From: Callipepla californica brunnescens
Lineage: Eukaryota > Chordata > Aves > Galliformes > Odontophoridae
NCBI GenBank assembly: GCA_023055505.1
Contig: JALIRH010000043.1
Location: 1,622,001 to 1,686,000, forward strand
Length of the DNA: 64,000 nt
Reading direction: 5' to 3'
Of this stretch, positions 32,946 through 46,280 are shown piece after piece (within the stretch, counting starts at the first letter, position 1; every line of letters starts with the position of its first letter). Below the pieces are notes generated by a model. It was not told the DNA's origin, did no database searches, and saw only the letters and a list, made by a program, of their open reading frames with translations. The translations under genes were made by a program, and so were the position numbers.

Positions 32946-35900
32946 GGCGGCCCCACAGCCCTCCCTGCGTGGACCCCGACGTGGAGGGACCCCACGGTGG
33001 CTGCCCCCCAGGGGGACCCAGGGATGCTCCCCCCAAGGACAGAGGTGGCAGATGGGGGAGGGGGGGGATGGGGCAGCTTCGTGGGTGCTCCCTACGCAGC
33101 CTGGCTTTGAGTGGAATGACTTTTCCTTCCCGTGTTGGTGGGGATTGGAAGGAAAACGCTTTCTTTTGGCTTTCCTTCTTTTCTTTCCAGCGGCTTTCAG
33201 CTTGTTTTTCTTCCCAAACAAAAACAACTGTTTGCCTTAATTACTGCGAGTCCTCGGGTTTCCAGCCCCCAGCTACTCCGGGGTGGGGGGGGAGAGAAGG
33301 GGGTGGTGGCAGGGAGGTATAATTTCCACCCGTCTTCTACAGCTTTAATCGCACCAACCCAGAAATTACGGAAAATATTTGCTACTGAAAGCCAAGAGGA
33401 AAAAAAAAAGGGAAAAAGAAAACGCAAAAGCAACAAACTTCCCCCTTTAAAGGTGAAAGCAGAAGGGTTTGGGCACGGCGCAGGCGGAGGCCTGCCCGTG
33501 GGGAAGGCTGCAATGGGGCTGCAACAGGAAGAGGGGCCCCGAAGTGCGGATCCCACAGCCCTCGCGCAGACGCAGTTTGGGGTCCCGGCAGCACCGGGCT
33601 CTGCTCCAGCTCAGGGTCCTGGATGTGGGGTTCCCCCCCCAGTGCCCACCCTGGCAGAGCTCTCCAAGAGGCCTCGAAGTGTGTGTGTGTGTGTGTAGGG
33701 GGGGGTTGCTGCTTAAGTAAAGCCACATGTGAGAAATTAAGGGCTAATTTACAACTGGTCCCAGGCAGCCACCGAAGGGGAGGGGGAGGATGCGGAGAGA
33801 GGGAAGGAAACAAATCCATTAAGTGACCCAAATGTCAGAAACCCCAAAGTAATGAACAGCCACGAGTGCATTACTACCGGCTCATTAGCGTCTGCTGTCA
33901 GCTCGGGCCTCTCTGCTCCCCTGAGCCGCGCCGGCGCTGATGGCAGTGCTCCCGTGCATGGCCGGGCTGGCATTGTGCTGCTGCCCTCTGCTCCAGCACA
34001 TGGCACACAGCACATGGCACACGGCCTCGGGGCACAGCACCCTGCACGACGCTTCAGCCGTCCCGTGGCCGTGAAGAATGAGGGGCTCAGCTGCACCCGG
34101 GGGCACCCAACGGCGCGTGGAAGCGAAAAGAGAACCCAACGTTGTCCCCGAGCCCTATGGAGGAGCCCACCTCCAAGGTGCAGGATTCAACCTGTGCCTC
34201 CGTGCCGCACGGATCCACCCTGGGAACGCTCCCTGCCCTGCAGAGAACTGGGTGGGACGCCCCAGAACGTGGCTCAGCGTGGAAACACAGAGCAGGGAAC
34301 ACCCACAGCTCTCACGCAAACGCTCCTTAACGCACCCAGCCCCGAAATCAGCCGCACACGGAGCACCCCCAGCTCCAAACCGGTGCCAGCACGGCTCCTT
34401 TGGGCTCCGGTGCTGCTCTGTGGCACTGATGCAGCGATGTCTGCGGTGCTGGACCCCGAGCAGCCTCACCCCACTGCTCCAAGAGAGGGATTTGCTGTCG
34501 TTCCCGAAGCGCAGCCCCTGGGCAACGCGGGCACGTTGCCACCTGGATGCTAACTCAGCCGACACCTTCAGGTTGATGGATTTGGATCTGTGAGTCCTTG
34601 CCTGACCCACCCTGCTGGGAGGGGAAACTGAGGCAGGCGGGGACCTCTCTCCAGGTGCCATAGGGGTTTTAGGGGGGGAAGGTGGGTGCACAGCCCTGCG
34701 TCGCTCAGGACCAGGGCTGTGCCTGCGGTGGGCAGACAGATGGACAGGCAGATGGACAGAGGGAGGAAGGAGCAGCTCGTGAGGCCCAGAGCTGTGCCCC
34801 GTTAGCGAGCAGCCCGCTGACTTTCTGCTGTGGAAGTGGGGGGGTGCAGGGGGTGGGGGGGGGCCGCATGTTGGGTGATAACAGCAGCAGCTCCGGCGCA
34901 GCAACCGCTGTAAAACCCCGGAGAGACGATCCCAAACCGTCGGCTCTCGGCCCCAGAGCCGTGCCGAGGTCGGAGCCGTGCCCGGGGCTCAGTGCCCGGC
35001 AGCATTGCTTGTCCAACACCCCCCCCTAGTGCTCAGCCCTCGGCTGCGGGCGGGGGCGGCCCGGGGACCCCCGGCCCCAATCCTTTGTTTGGGGGAAGAG
35101 TTACAGCGTGGGGAAGCAAATCAAAGAACCCCCCCGGCCCAGAGGGTGGGATTGAGGCAGCCACGGCTCAATGGGACACCCGGGGGGGGAGGGGGGGGTC
35201 CGCAGCCCCAGTGGGGGTGGGCAGCACATTGCCATCGCAGGGACACGCGGTGCTTTGGGGACACGGCACAGTGCCACGGGGCACAGCGGTGGGCACAGAG
35301 CTGCCCCCACCCAACCCCACGGCCCCTCCCAGCACGGCAAGATATCCCACGCACCGGCGTGGCTCGGATCTGAAGCTGTGGGACATCACCGAGGGTGGGG
35401 AGCAATGACTTGCAGCTGAAGCCATCACCCCACTGCATCCCAGCAGCCACGGCCAAGAGGTGTGGGGGGGGGGGGGGAGGGGAGGGGGGAGGCTGCTGCT
35501 CGGCCCCGTTCCCATCAGGGAGCACAGAGCAGCACCACGGGCACCCAGCTGCGCCTCGGGAGCTCGTGAATATGGAAAGCACAGGGGAGAAGCGTTTTCT
35601 GTTTGGCCTGAACCCACCCAAGTGGAATGGGAAGGGGAGGAGGGCAGGGCAGCCCAAAGAGTTAATCCACTTTGAATTGCAGCGCGGCTGCAGCCACTGC
35701 GCAGACACATCACGGCTGACAGCTTGACAGAGACGGATTGGCAGCTCCCGAGGTGAAACATCCCGGCCCAGACGAGGAGCCGTATTAAAGCCCTTCTCCG
35801 AGGGGGCAGCTTTCATTACTTCGTTGCCCACGTAGGAAAAATAAATAAATAAAATAAATACAGACGAGAGGGAAAGGAGAGCAGGGAGCTGGAACCGGAC

Positions 35901-36289
35901 TCGGGTGGGGGGCACAGCGTGGGGGCTGCGTGCGGGGTCAGGGCCACAGCTGCTCCCAGAGCACAAACCCACCCCACTGCCCCCACAGCATCCAGGCTGG
36001 GGCAGACCGTGCCCTCCAGGCCCCCCCAGCCCAGAGCAGGAGGGGTCTCTGCTTCCCACCCCCCCCACCCCGGGATGGAAACCCCCCCAGCCCAGCTCAG
36101 GAGGGGTCTCTGCCCCCCCCCGCCCCTTCCAGGGATGGGATTCCCGTGGAGCTGCTGAAATCGGTAACAAGGTTGGGGCAGAGCGGTGTCCTGGGGCCGA
36201 TCGGAGCCCTCTGGCAGCGATCCCATATCTCAGCGAGCAGAGAGCCGGGATTCGCGGCCAGCTCTGCCCCCCCAGGACCGCCCGCCTGT

Positions 36290-36485
36290 CAGCAGCCCGG
36301 AATCACTGAGCTACAACTGATGTCTCTGAGGGATGATAGGGCAGCGACCCTAATATTTTCTGCAGCAAGCGCTCCTGTAAGCTACCTTTGTGCTGGAATG
36401 ATCGGAATTCATTACAGACCACCCCCCGCCTCTCGGCTCGCTCTCCCCGGGGAGGAATCTGCAAGCTCTCTCCGAGCCTAAATGG
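36290..36485. other. conserved-looking unique block
   Basis: Contains GAGCTACAACTGATGTC, GACCCTAATATTTTC and GAATGATCGGAATTC. Unique, moderate GC, no coding frame. Regulatory candidate. Confidence 0.35.
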
Positions 36486-36879
36486 GATTAGGTTTATCTG
36501 GAAGGGCTGAGACCGCAGCAGCACGAGGAACCCCTGCACGGACGGCTCCGGGAGCACACACAGACCCTATAGGGCCTATAGCCCCTATAGGGCTGCACTG
36601 GGGTTCCCCCCACCCCACTGCGGGGCCACGGGGCCGACGGGTGCAGGGAGATGCATCCCCAACTGCGCTTGGGGTGAGCATCACTTCCACGCGGGTCCCC
36701 CCAGCGCTGCTCTCCCCCACCGTGGGCTGTGGGGTTTTGCTGGGAGCCGTCCCCAAACCGTTTTCTCCTCTCGATCGTGTCAAACAAACGCCGTGGAAAA
36801 AAAAAAAAGAAGAAGAAGAAAACATGTTCGACTGCATCGAAGTTCAGACCTCCACCTGCCCGCGTCCCCGAGCAGGGGC

Positions 36880-37300
36880 CCTTTCATGCTGCCAAGATGC
36901 AAACTCCCCCAGGTCTTCATTATGTCTTACAGGCCCGATATTATAGCAGATTATGGAATCGTTAAAAGCAAAAAAAAAAAAAAAAACCTGTACTCCTCTC
37001 TGTCCGGAGGGGCCTCTGGTTACCTCGTCTAAACAGAACGGTGTCGTTTTTAAGCGAGGCGTGGGGACGCTCCCCGGGGCCGTCATTATTTCCGTGGGTC
37101 CGTGGCACAGCGTTGGGGGCATCATCTCCACGGGATCCGGGTGGGAAGGAGGAGAAAAGCAGCACGGGTTGGGGGGGGGGAGGGGGTGAAGTCGGCCCGA
37201 GGCATGCGCCCAATTATTTTAATTGCGTGTAGGTGCTGTTTAGGGCTCACTCATGCGTCGCACATCATTGTTTACCGCTCGGAGCAGAACCAATTATGTC
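36880..37300. other. AT-rich islands in the intergenic region
   Basis: Islands at 36885-36970 (TTCATTATGTC, GATATTATAGCAG), about 37080-37100 and 37200-37295 (CCAATTATTTTAATTGCG, AACCAATTATGTCGG) in GC-rich DNA. The first is followed by an A run. Regulatory candidates. Confidence 0.35.
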
Positions 37301-39589
37301 GGAACACAGAGGGGCTGAGAGACAGCAAATCCTCACGTGGGAGACGAAGGGCTCCGTCCATCAGAGCCCTGCGAGGCGTGGATGGGCTGTGGGCACCGGG
37401 CAGCCCCAGCAATGCACGGCCGGGATGGGGCGTGGGGGGTGGGGGAGGGGCGGGAGGGAGAGGATGCGCGTGGGAAAGGAGGGGGGGAAACAAATAAAGA
37501 CATCCAAACACGGTTTCTTGCGGGGTTTTGACACGAGTTGTCAGAGCCGCTGGTGCGTGCGCTCCTGTCTTTACAGTAAATAACTGTCAGCAATTAGAAA
37601 GTGGAGGTGTTGCGGAGGGAACCGGGCGTCAATCACGGTGCTGCGGGGAGCCAGGACAGCAGCACGGGGACACCGGGACAGCCGCAGCTGGAGGACGGGG
37701 TGCTCCGTGAGCTGTGTGTGCAGTCAGGGAGAGCTTCTTGGGGTGCCCCGCTTTGGCTGAGACCCCAAAAGGCGCAGGGCTGCACGCCATGGGGTTCAGG
37801 ACACGGACACGCAGCGGGGGGAGGGCTGAGGGCATCCCACGGGTGGGAAGCAGGCCAACGTCAGCAGCAGAGCAGCAAAGCCCACCCCGAGCTCCGGGGA
37901 CTGTGACCGCGGCCTCTCCCTCCTCCTCCTCCTCCTCCTCTCCCCTGTGCAGCTCTCTCCCCTTCCCTCCTCGCAGCTCAGCCCCGAGTTCTCTGACACC
38001 AATAACCTCTGCTTTGTGCTCAGACATAAACTCCCCTCCTTTCGGCCGTGGGGCCGTGTCCCGGCCTTGATGAGCAGCTTCAGAGGCAGCAGAGCATCCC
38101 GGCAGCGGGGGCCGCGAGGGACGGGGGTGCGGGGGAGCCCGGCTGCCGTTCCTATGGCGACCGAGGATGCCGATGTCTCAGCCCGAGGCGCTACTTTTGG
38201 TACTCGCAGATCAAACGCACAGGGCAAGCGGTGCCGGGGAGAAGTACACGGAGTGCAGGAAACGGAATGACTGGAATGAACAACGCGGGACCGGCGGTCC
38301 CCTCGGTGCGGGGTTGGGGGGGGGGGGGGGGGGGGAGGAGATGCAAAGTTTGCCTTGTTGGGTTAAAACTTGCAGCGTCTCTCTTGTCCTTTGCTTTGGG
38401 AAACGTGCATGCCACGGAGCCGTGCTGAGCTCGGGTGGGTCACACGGTACAACGGGGGGGGATGCTGTCCTAACCCTCAGCCATCGCATGCACCGGGAGC
38501 TATTGCGGTGGGGAGCAGCAGCAGGACCCAGCACCCCTCTATATGGAGCACCCATCCCTGCGGGGCACGCACCCAACACAGAGCAGTGCAAGGCCTGCAC
38601 AAACCATAGGGCAGCACAGGAGCACCCAGAAGAGCCCCGGGGTGCAGCAGGAGCTGTGGGGGGGGCCCTCAGCATCCACAGCAGCAAGGGCTGGGAATTG
38701 GCAGAGAGGTAAAGGTGACTTCTGTCCATCTCTCCTCCTCGCAGCTCCCTTCCCTCGCGTGCTCTTTCCGCTCTGCAGCGTCTCAGACTGTTTAGCGAAG
38801 CATTAAAGGGCCGTGAAAACACTCACACGCAGCATCCGAGCGCCGAGAGCCCCGAAGCATCCTCGGGCAGGCGAAAGAAAGAAAGAAACGAAGAAAAACA
38901 AAGCCGCAAACCCTACCCGTGGAGCGAAATCAGACACGTCTGCGAGCACAGCGGCAGACTCTGCACCGACCCACGGCACCGAGGGCTGCAGCATCACCGC
39001 TCCCACCGATGCCCACGGGGACGTCGGGGCCATCAGCCCCAGCAGCCGCCATCTGCCGCACCGAGCACGGCTCGGCCCGACCCGGAGCTGCCACACAACC
39101 GCTCCTCACCCTCCTTCCTTCCCTCCCCCCACCCACGAATGACGCGAAACGAGAGCCCCGGGAGGGGAATCCCCTCCGTGCCGCTCTCAGGAGGGGTCAG
39201 AGGGGACCTGGGCTGGCGACGTGTCCCTGTGTCCCCCCCCCCCCCCCAGCAATGCACGCAGCCCTCGGGCAGTGCTGGAGCTGGAGACCTCCCCCAGGTG
39301 GGGGCCCGAGTGCTGCTTTTAGTAATATATATGTATATATATTCCTTTTTTTCCCCCCCTCCTTTACTCTGTTCAGACAGGGGGAAATGAGCCCCCCACC
39401 CCCTCCCTCCCCTCCCCCCCTCTCCTCCCCTCCCCCCCTCCAGCAGCCCTATGCGGGCAGTTCTCACACCGGCAATGGGACGGGGACCCTAACCCCCCCC
39501 CAACCCCCCCCATTTCATCCCTCTTTTAGGCAGCTCCCGTTTCCAGCGCAGAAAGGGCTCTCTGTTCAGGTCCCCCCCCCCCTTCTTCC

Positions 39590-39970
39590 AGCGATTGTTA
39601 TGTTAAAATCCCCAGGACATGTTTCTGCAAAGAATTAAAGGAGGGTGAGGAAGAGATTGTTTTCGTCGGTGTCTCGCTAAGTCTCTGACCTTGAGCGTGA
39701 ATGGAAAACAAGAAAAAAGGGACTTTATGCTAATATCGCTCGCTAAGCACAAGGGGGAAAAATAATAACGGCAAATGAAGATTATGAATGCAAATCAACT
39801 TAATAAAGAGACGGGGTCTGCGCAGGAGCCGTGTTTTGCTCTTGTACAGAAGACTCGCATTGTCTGGTTGCGCTGCACCCCAGGTCTAATCACTACAAAT
39901 TATATCAAGATAGGAAAAGAAAAGAACAGGAAAGCTTTCATTTCCCAATTATGACATTGTTCGTTTCCTG
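39590..39970. other. long AT-rich conserved-looking element
   Basis: Nearly 400 bp of AT-rich unique sequence: GATTGTTATGTTAAAATCC, GACTTTATGCTAATATCG, AAATAATAACGGC, GATTATGAATGCAAATC (octamer ATGCAAAT), CTTAATAAAG and CAATTATGACATTG. No coding frame spans it. With 16935-17240 it is the best enhancer candidate in the window. Confidence 0.5.
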
Positions 39971-40509
39971 TGCCCGTGGTTCTGCTTTCCCCCCCCCCCT
40001 CCCTGTGCTGGCACAGCCCAGGAGGGCACCACGGCCGTCCACTCACGCTTCCCTCTCTTTCCCATCATTCCTGCCCCTCTTTCCCATCACGTTTCCCCCT
40101 CCCCACCCTCCAGGTGACACAGGAGCACCCGGTGCAGCAAAGCTCAGGTGGACCTCACCCCAACACCAACATCACAGCCACAGAGCAGCACCGGCAGAGC
40201 CAAACTGGGACCCTCGGGATGCTCCCACCCACACTGCGTGGGGACGGCCGGGGCTGCTCCTGACCCAGCACCTCTGGCACCCACTGCTGCCGACGGATTC
40301 ACACCCCAGACCCCCACCCACACACGAGCAGTCCCCGCGTGGGGCTCCGCGTCCGATCGGGATGGGAGTAAACCTAAACCAAGCATCACCGCCGGCGGTG
40401 CCATGGCAGCGCAGAGAGCAGCGGTGTTATCTCCCACCCACAAACATCCCCCCCCCCCCAAAATACAACATCCACCCGAGAGCTGAGGCTCTGAGCGCAG
40501 CTCTTTAAT

Positions 40510-40705
40510 CTCCAGCAAGCCTTTGACAACCTGTCTCGTCCCGGCTTTTAGCTGTGCGAGAGCTGCTCGCTAATGGAGCATTAACCTTGGAGAGCTTCTG
40601 CAATTACTCCAACACTAATTCTGACAGTTTTTGGTGTATCTGTTTGTTCTTTTGACAGGCAAAAGGAATTTCTTTTTAAAAGCTGTTTGATACGTTTGAG
40701 ACCTT
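40510..40705. other. AT-rich island in the intergenic region
   Basis: Includes CTAATGGAGCATTAACC, CAATTACTCCAACACTAATTC and TTTTTAAAAGC. A related short island lies at 40845-40880 (CATTAGGGTAATTAGG). Candidate regulatory DNA. Confidence 0.4.
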
Positions 40706-42347
40706 CTGTCCACATCTCCCTCTCTCTCTTTTTTTTTTGCTGGGAAGGTGGGGGAGAGGAGCGGAGGTGGGAGAGGCTGTTTTCGGAGATCTCTCCTCCC
40801 CCCCCCCGCTCCTCGTGAAGTCACAGAAGCGTTTGGTCTCTCCTGACCTCATTAGGGTAATTAGGAAACCTTTTGAAGCTGGGAGAATGGCTGCGAGCTG
40901 TGGGAAAGCGAGGAGAGCAAAGAGCTCTGAAAGGAGCGCGTGGGGGCAGAAAGGGGGAGAGGAGCGCCCGCAGAGCACAGGGGGAGACCTGGGGGGGTCC
41001 CAAACCTCCTTGGAAGGTGGGGGGGTGAGGGGGGTGGGCTTGAGGTCCCGGCCCCACACTGCGGCACCCACCGAGCAGAGCTCAAAGACCGTGGGCCCAC
41101 GCTGCGCTCCGGCCGCGCTGTGACGTGGGAGGGGTGGGAGCGGACACAGCGCACACCCCCGGCAGCGATGGCTGCGGAAAAGGAGAAGTTATAACGTGGG
41201 TTATGACCAAAACGCGACACCCTCCGCTTCCGACGCGCAAAGCTCCGCCGAATGCCACCGAGGGCGCGGCCCCGACGGCTCCGCGTCCTTTGGGAGGAGG
41301 GGGAGGCAGAAGGAGCGCGGAGCGGAGCACGTCCCGGCTCTGCAGCCCTTCCTGGGGGTGCAGCAGCACCGCGGCCCCCGACAGCTCAACCCCAATCGGT
41401 GCCCGGCGGGTTTGTGGCAGCCAGAAGTGGGAACGGTGCCGTCCGTTGGCCGAGAGAGGGACGGCACACGCTCAGCTCGAGCCGAGCCCACGAACGGTTA
41501 AGGGCTGCTTTAAGTACACGAGGTTTTTCCCCTTTCAAAGAGCGAGGGTCGTTAACCGGCAGAACGCGGCGGGGCAACGGGCGCGCTCCAGCGGCCGCTG
41601 CCCTCAAAGACACCGACGGGACCCCCACGGCTGTGGGTCACAGCGAGGGGACATCGCCGTCACCACGGAGCCCGTTCCATCCGAATCACGAACCAAAGGG
41701 CTCCTGAGAACCCTGCTCCGTGCCCCAGCAATCAGCCCCGACGCCTTCCAGATGCTAATTAACACCGCCGGTAATTCCTGCAAGGCAGGGATGTCCCATC
41801 CCCCCCCCCGGGATCCCGCAGCCACAGGCCCCGACCTGCCCCCCAACCCCTCCCCCCCCCGGCCCTCAGCTTTGATCTGGTGATGCAAGGAGGAGAACGG
41901 CGAAGCCACACGTGTGAGCATCTCCAGCCTGGAAGCGGGGACACCTCCCACCGCAGCGGAGTACTTTTATCCCCCCCCACCCCCAACGATGTAACTTGAA
42001 ATTCACGAGAGCTTACCGGCCCCGCTCCCACCTCAAGGAGGGGAAATTTGCATCCAAAGTGTCGGGAGCACTTTATCTCGAGTCTGAAATAAATTCGCAG
42101 CAGATTCACGCTGCCAACACGCGTCCGCGAGCAGAATCCCAGCATCACCAGCCTCGGCAATGCTGGAAGCAGTGCTGAGTGCTGCACACCTGCAGCAAAC
42201 CCGGCACACACAGCTCGCAGCCATTAGCGCTAATTAGGGCTACTCCCCCCCCCCCAAAAAAAAAACAGCTGTGGAAATGAGGGAGCACTGAGCTCATGCC
42301 CATCACTGCTCGATGAGTGCATACCAGGGCTCAAAGCCACTCTTTGC

Positions 42348-42353
42348 TTTATT
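42348..42353 (-). terminator. FAM174C: possible distal FAM174C poly(A) signal
   Basis: TTTATT on the plus strand gives AATAAA on the gene strand, inside TTTAATAAAGCAAAG. It would extend the FAM174C transcript by about 0.9 kb beyond the proximal site. Confidence 0.35.
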
Positions 42354-42863
42354 AAACACAGTGTGCTCCCAGGGAGAGCAGCACCACGGGCGTGGGGCAG
42401 TGCTGGGAGCTGCAGCCCTGCTGGGCGATGCCAGGCCCAGCCCAGGACGCGCTGCTCTGCACGGACCTGCCCACGCCCCGTGGCACGGTTCCCACGCAGC
42501 AGATGTACTCGACCCAACCAGGGCGTCTTTATGTGCCAGAAACATCAAGGGCACTGCAAACGAGTGCTGACAGGGCCGGGTGAAACGTGGCCAAGACCAA
42601 GCCGGGCGCTTCCCCAGGTCGCAGCTCGCACGGCTCGGCCCCAAGCTGCACGCCCCATCCCCGGGCAGCTCGTGGGAAGGAGCTCGCTCCTCGAGGCACT
42701 GGGACACACCTTCAGCCTTCCACGGCCTGCCAGTGCCCGCCAGCAGCATGCTCGGTCTGTGAGTGCCATCTACAGGGTTCCCCAACGCTGCCCTCCAACC
42801 CTGGAGCAAACCCCACTCCCCAGCAGTGCCACGCACCGCGATGGGGGGAGGAGGAGCAAGAAA

Positions 42864-42865
<2 letters not shown>

Positions 42866-42922
<57 letters not shown>

Positions 42923-42937
42923 AACACACACACACAA
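42866..42937 (+). repeat. (CA)n microsatellite
   Basis: About 35 CA dinucleotides with three AA interruptions near the end. Likely polymorphic in length. Confidence 0.95.
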
Positions 42938-43276
42938 CGCAGCCATGGGGAGGATGGGGTCACCCCTCTGGGGATGCTCTCGCTGCTCCAGATGAGCAAA
43001 GGGATGAAGGCCAGGGAGGAAGATGAGCAAGATGGAACAAAGCGTCGAGAGCACTCGGGGTGGACAACACGGAAGCAACGCACGTCTGTAACAAACACAC
43101 ATCTGGATAGAGCCAAGGAGGGGGGGGGGGGATGCTGTAAACAACAGGAAAGTAAAACCATGGATCGATGCGGGGCTGGTTGCTGTTTAAAAATAAATCA
43201 ACAATTGGAGCGGGAGGGTGAAAGCTTAGCTCCTCGCTCCTGAGAGCGCAGCCGACGCGATGCACTCCAGTGCTGC

Positions 43277-43282
43277 TTTATT
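43277..43282 (-). terminator. FAM174C: probable FAM174C poly(A) signal
   Basis: On the gene strand the context is GTCAATAAAGCAGC, a canonical hexamer in an ordinary 3'-end setting. It gives a 3' UTR of about 1.8 kb if the final coding exon is not spliced further. Confidence 0.5.
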
Positions 43283-45043
43283 GACTTCTTGGCAATCTGC
43301 TCAGACCACGGGTCCATCTCCAGCGCTCTAATGCCGCGGATCCCATTCCGCTCACACGTGCAAATGAAACAAAACAGAGGTACGTTATTAACAACAGAGC
43401 CCCGATGCTCGCATCGCTCTCAGTCGATCTCATTAACATCCACAGACACCCAGTCGATTTGCCTAGCAGCTCGATATCAATAGGAGAGGACTCGATAGGG
43501 CCCTCCAAGAGGATCAGAGAGGCAATTATGTAAACTTCTGAAATGAGGCTTTGGCTTCGACAACAGTGATTGTTTCCAGCACGGGAGGAGCCCGTGCAGC
43601 ACCGTGCCCCCATCCTCACCCCTTTGTGCTGTCAGCTCTGGGCCCGTGCTCTGAACCCACATCTGTGTCTTTGCATCCGTTCTGTACAACTATTAGCGGC
43701 TCTAAGACCCGTGCTGGGCTGCCGGTAAATGCTGGCACGCAGCGACCGAGGGGCTGCAGAAGTAACTGCTCCGTGTTGAGGACACACGGCAGCAGCTCCG
43801 TCCTCAGAGCAGCTCTGGTTTTGCGACACGCATCTCTGCTCTGTAACATCCACTGCAGTGATCCCAGGGGCTGCAGCAAAGCGTGACACTGCTGCTCTGC
43901 CCCACTCCTATTGGGGAGCATGGCTTCGTCCCTTACCCACACAGCTCCCACCCAGCGCCAGGAGCCATCACTGCCAAGGGATTCTCAATCCTCCCTGCGA
44001 AGGCAAAGCCTCCCAGCTGTGCTGGGGGAACTCCTGCGGGCATTTCTCCCAACAAAGGCACTATAGCGTGGGGCTGAGGGATCCGGCTCCGTACCACCCA
44101 CCCCACTGCATCCCCTCCCCTCGGGGCTGAAAGCTGCAAACAGAAGCACTCGGAGAGCAGTTTCCACCATTCCAGCTGCCATTCCCAACACAACGACCCT
44201 CCAACGTCCCCAGTGCTGAGCTGATGGGACACGAGCGGACCACAGCCACAGCTGAGAGCTCCCAGCTCTCCCATCCCTCACACAGCAGCTCAGGTTGTCA
44301 GCCCAGCAGCTCTGGGTGCGGTGAGATGGGGGGGACGATGCGCTGCAGCCCCACAGACCATCGCATGCGTTCTGTTTGCAAACATAGCTTTGTTTTATAA
44401 ACCCCACGCGAGGATTCGTCCCACCCCCCCAACCCTGCTCGATGCCATCGGGTGCAGCTGATGGCACACAGCTCTCCAGGGAAGGGATCAGACGCTGCTG
44501 AAGGAAGAGCTGAGCCCGCCAGCTCCGGGCTGCTGCTGCTGCGACCCTAAATCGGCCCCATCCGGGTGGTGGGCACAACCCTGCAGCACTGGATGCCGAA
44601 TGCTGAGCGTTCACCCCGGAGTCGTTTTTGTCCCATCTTCCTGAGCAGTGCCCTTCGCAGCTCCACCTCTCCCCACGTGTGAAGGTTTGGTCCCCTTTCC
44701 CCTCCCCAGCTCCCGAAGAGTTTTGTGCTGTTAATTAAGAGTCATTATAAGCCGTGATAAAAACAAACAAACAACTCGAGCATCGGTGATTCGGGGTGAG
44801 GTCTGCCCGGTCCCGCTGTTCCCAGATTATCTGCGAGCAAAGAACAAATACACAACAGCCATCGTCGGTGTGAGCTCACACCGCACCCAGGGGACACCCA
44901 CCCTCAGCTGGGGGAGGGGAGACCCAAAGCTGGGTGGAAAGAGGACACGCAGCCCTACGCGTGTGCCGGCTCTGAGCTCCCGTGGGGCCGCGTGGGGCTG
45001 ACCCCAAAGCACGTGGCAGCGCAATGGGGACACGGGATGCCGC

Positions 45044-45565
<522 letters not shown>

Positions 45566-45765
45566 GGCCGGGACGGAGCGCGGTCCCGGCGCAGGAAGGT
45601 GCGCTCGGAGCGGGGCCGGGCGCGGGCGGAGCTGAGCGCGGCGTTCCGGGGCTGCGCCGTTCCGCGGCTCCCGGTCCCCGCCGGCACCGTCGCACCGCAC
45701 CCCCACCTCCATCCCGGGACACCCGCTGCGGCGACGAACCCCGGGGTCTGCTCCTCGTGGCCGCG
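45566..45765 (-). promoter_or_regulatory. FAM174C: FAM174C CpG-rich promoter and 5' UTR
   Basis: CpG-dense sequence without a TATA box immediately above the start codon. The transcription start is not resolved; it should lie before the minisatellite that begins at about 45775. Confidence 0.5.
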
Positions 45766-45774
45766 TTGCACCGA

Positions 45775-46280
45775 TCCCCGGCCCGGTTCCCGTCCCCCGT
45801 CCCTATCCCCGTCCCGGTCCCCTGGCCCGATTACTACTCCATCCCTATCCCCTACCCCGATTCCCCCGCCCCATTCCCCCGTCTCTGTCCCTTACCCCAG
45901 ACCCCTGTCCTTATTACTCCATCCCGACCCTCTGCCCCGATTCCCCAGCCCCAGTCTCCCGTCTCGGTCCCCTGTCCTTATTACTCCATCCCGATCCCCT
46001 GCCCCGATTTCCCCACCCCAGTCCCCCATCTCGGTCCCCTGTCCTTATTACTCCATCCCGATCCCCTACCCCGATTCCCCCGCCCCAATCCCCCGTCTCT
46101 GTCCCTTACCCCAGTCCCCTGTCCCGATTACTCCATCCCGATCCCCCGCCTAGGTCTCTGATCCGACTCTCCTGACCCCGATCCCCCCGCCCCAATCCCC
46201 CATCACGGTCCCCCCGATCCGATCGCTGGATCCCCCACTCCAATCCCCCGCCCCAATCCCCCGTCACGGTCCCCCGCCCC
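45775..46280 (+). repeat. 67-bp higher-order minisatellite upstream of FAM174C
   Basis: Built from short CCCCGATCCC/CCCTATCCC units. The marker CCTGTCCTTATTACTCC recurs at about 45904, 45971 and 46038 (period 67), with a variant near 46118. It sits directly above the FAM174C promoter. Confidence 0.88.

Larger units (their letters stand above)
30978..42330. other. intergenic region between EFNA2 and FAM174C
   Basis: No recognisable coding exon on either strand. It holds the EFNA2 CpG island at its low end, then GC-rich unique DNA, homopolymers and several AT-rich islands listed separately. A palindromic CCCTATAGGG occurs twice, at 36565-36574 and 36583-36592. Confidence 0.7.

Noticed and set aside
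37915..37945. CTC-repeat tract as a candidate promoter or coding repeat
   Set aside because: It is a short simple repeat in intergenic DNA with no flanking gene structure.
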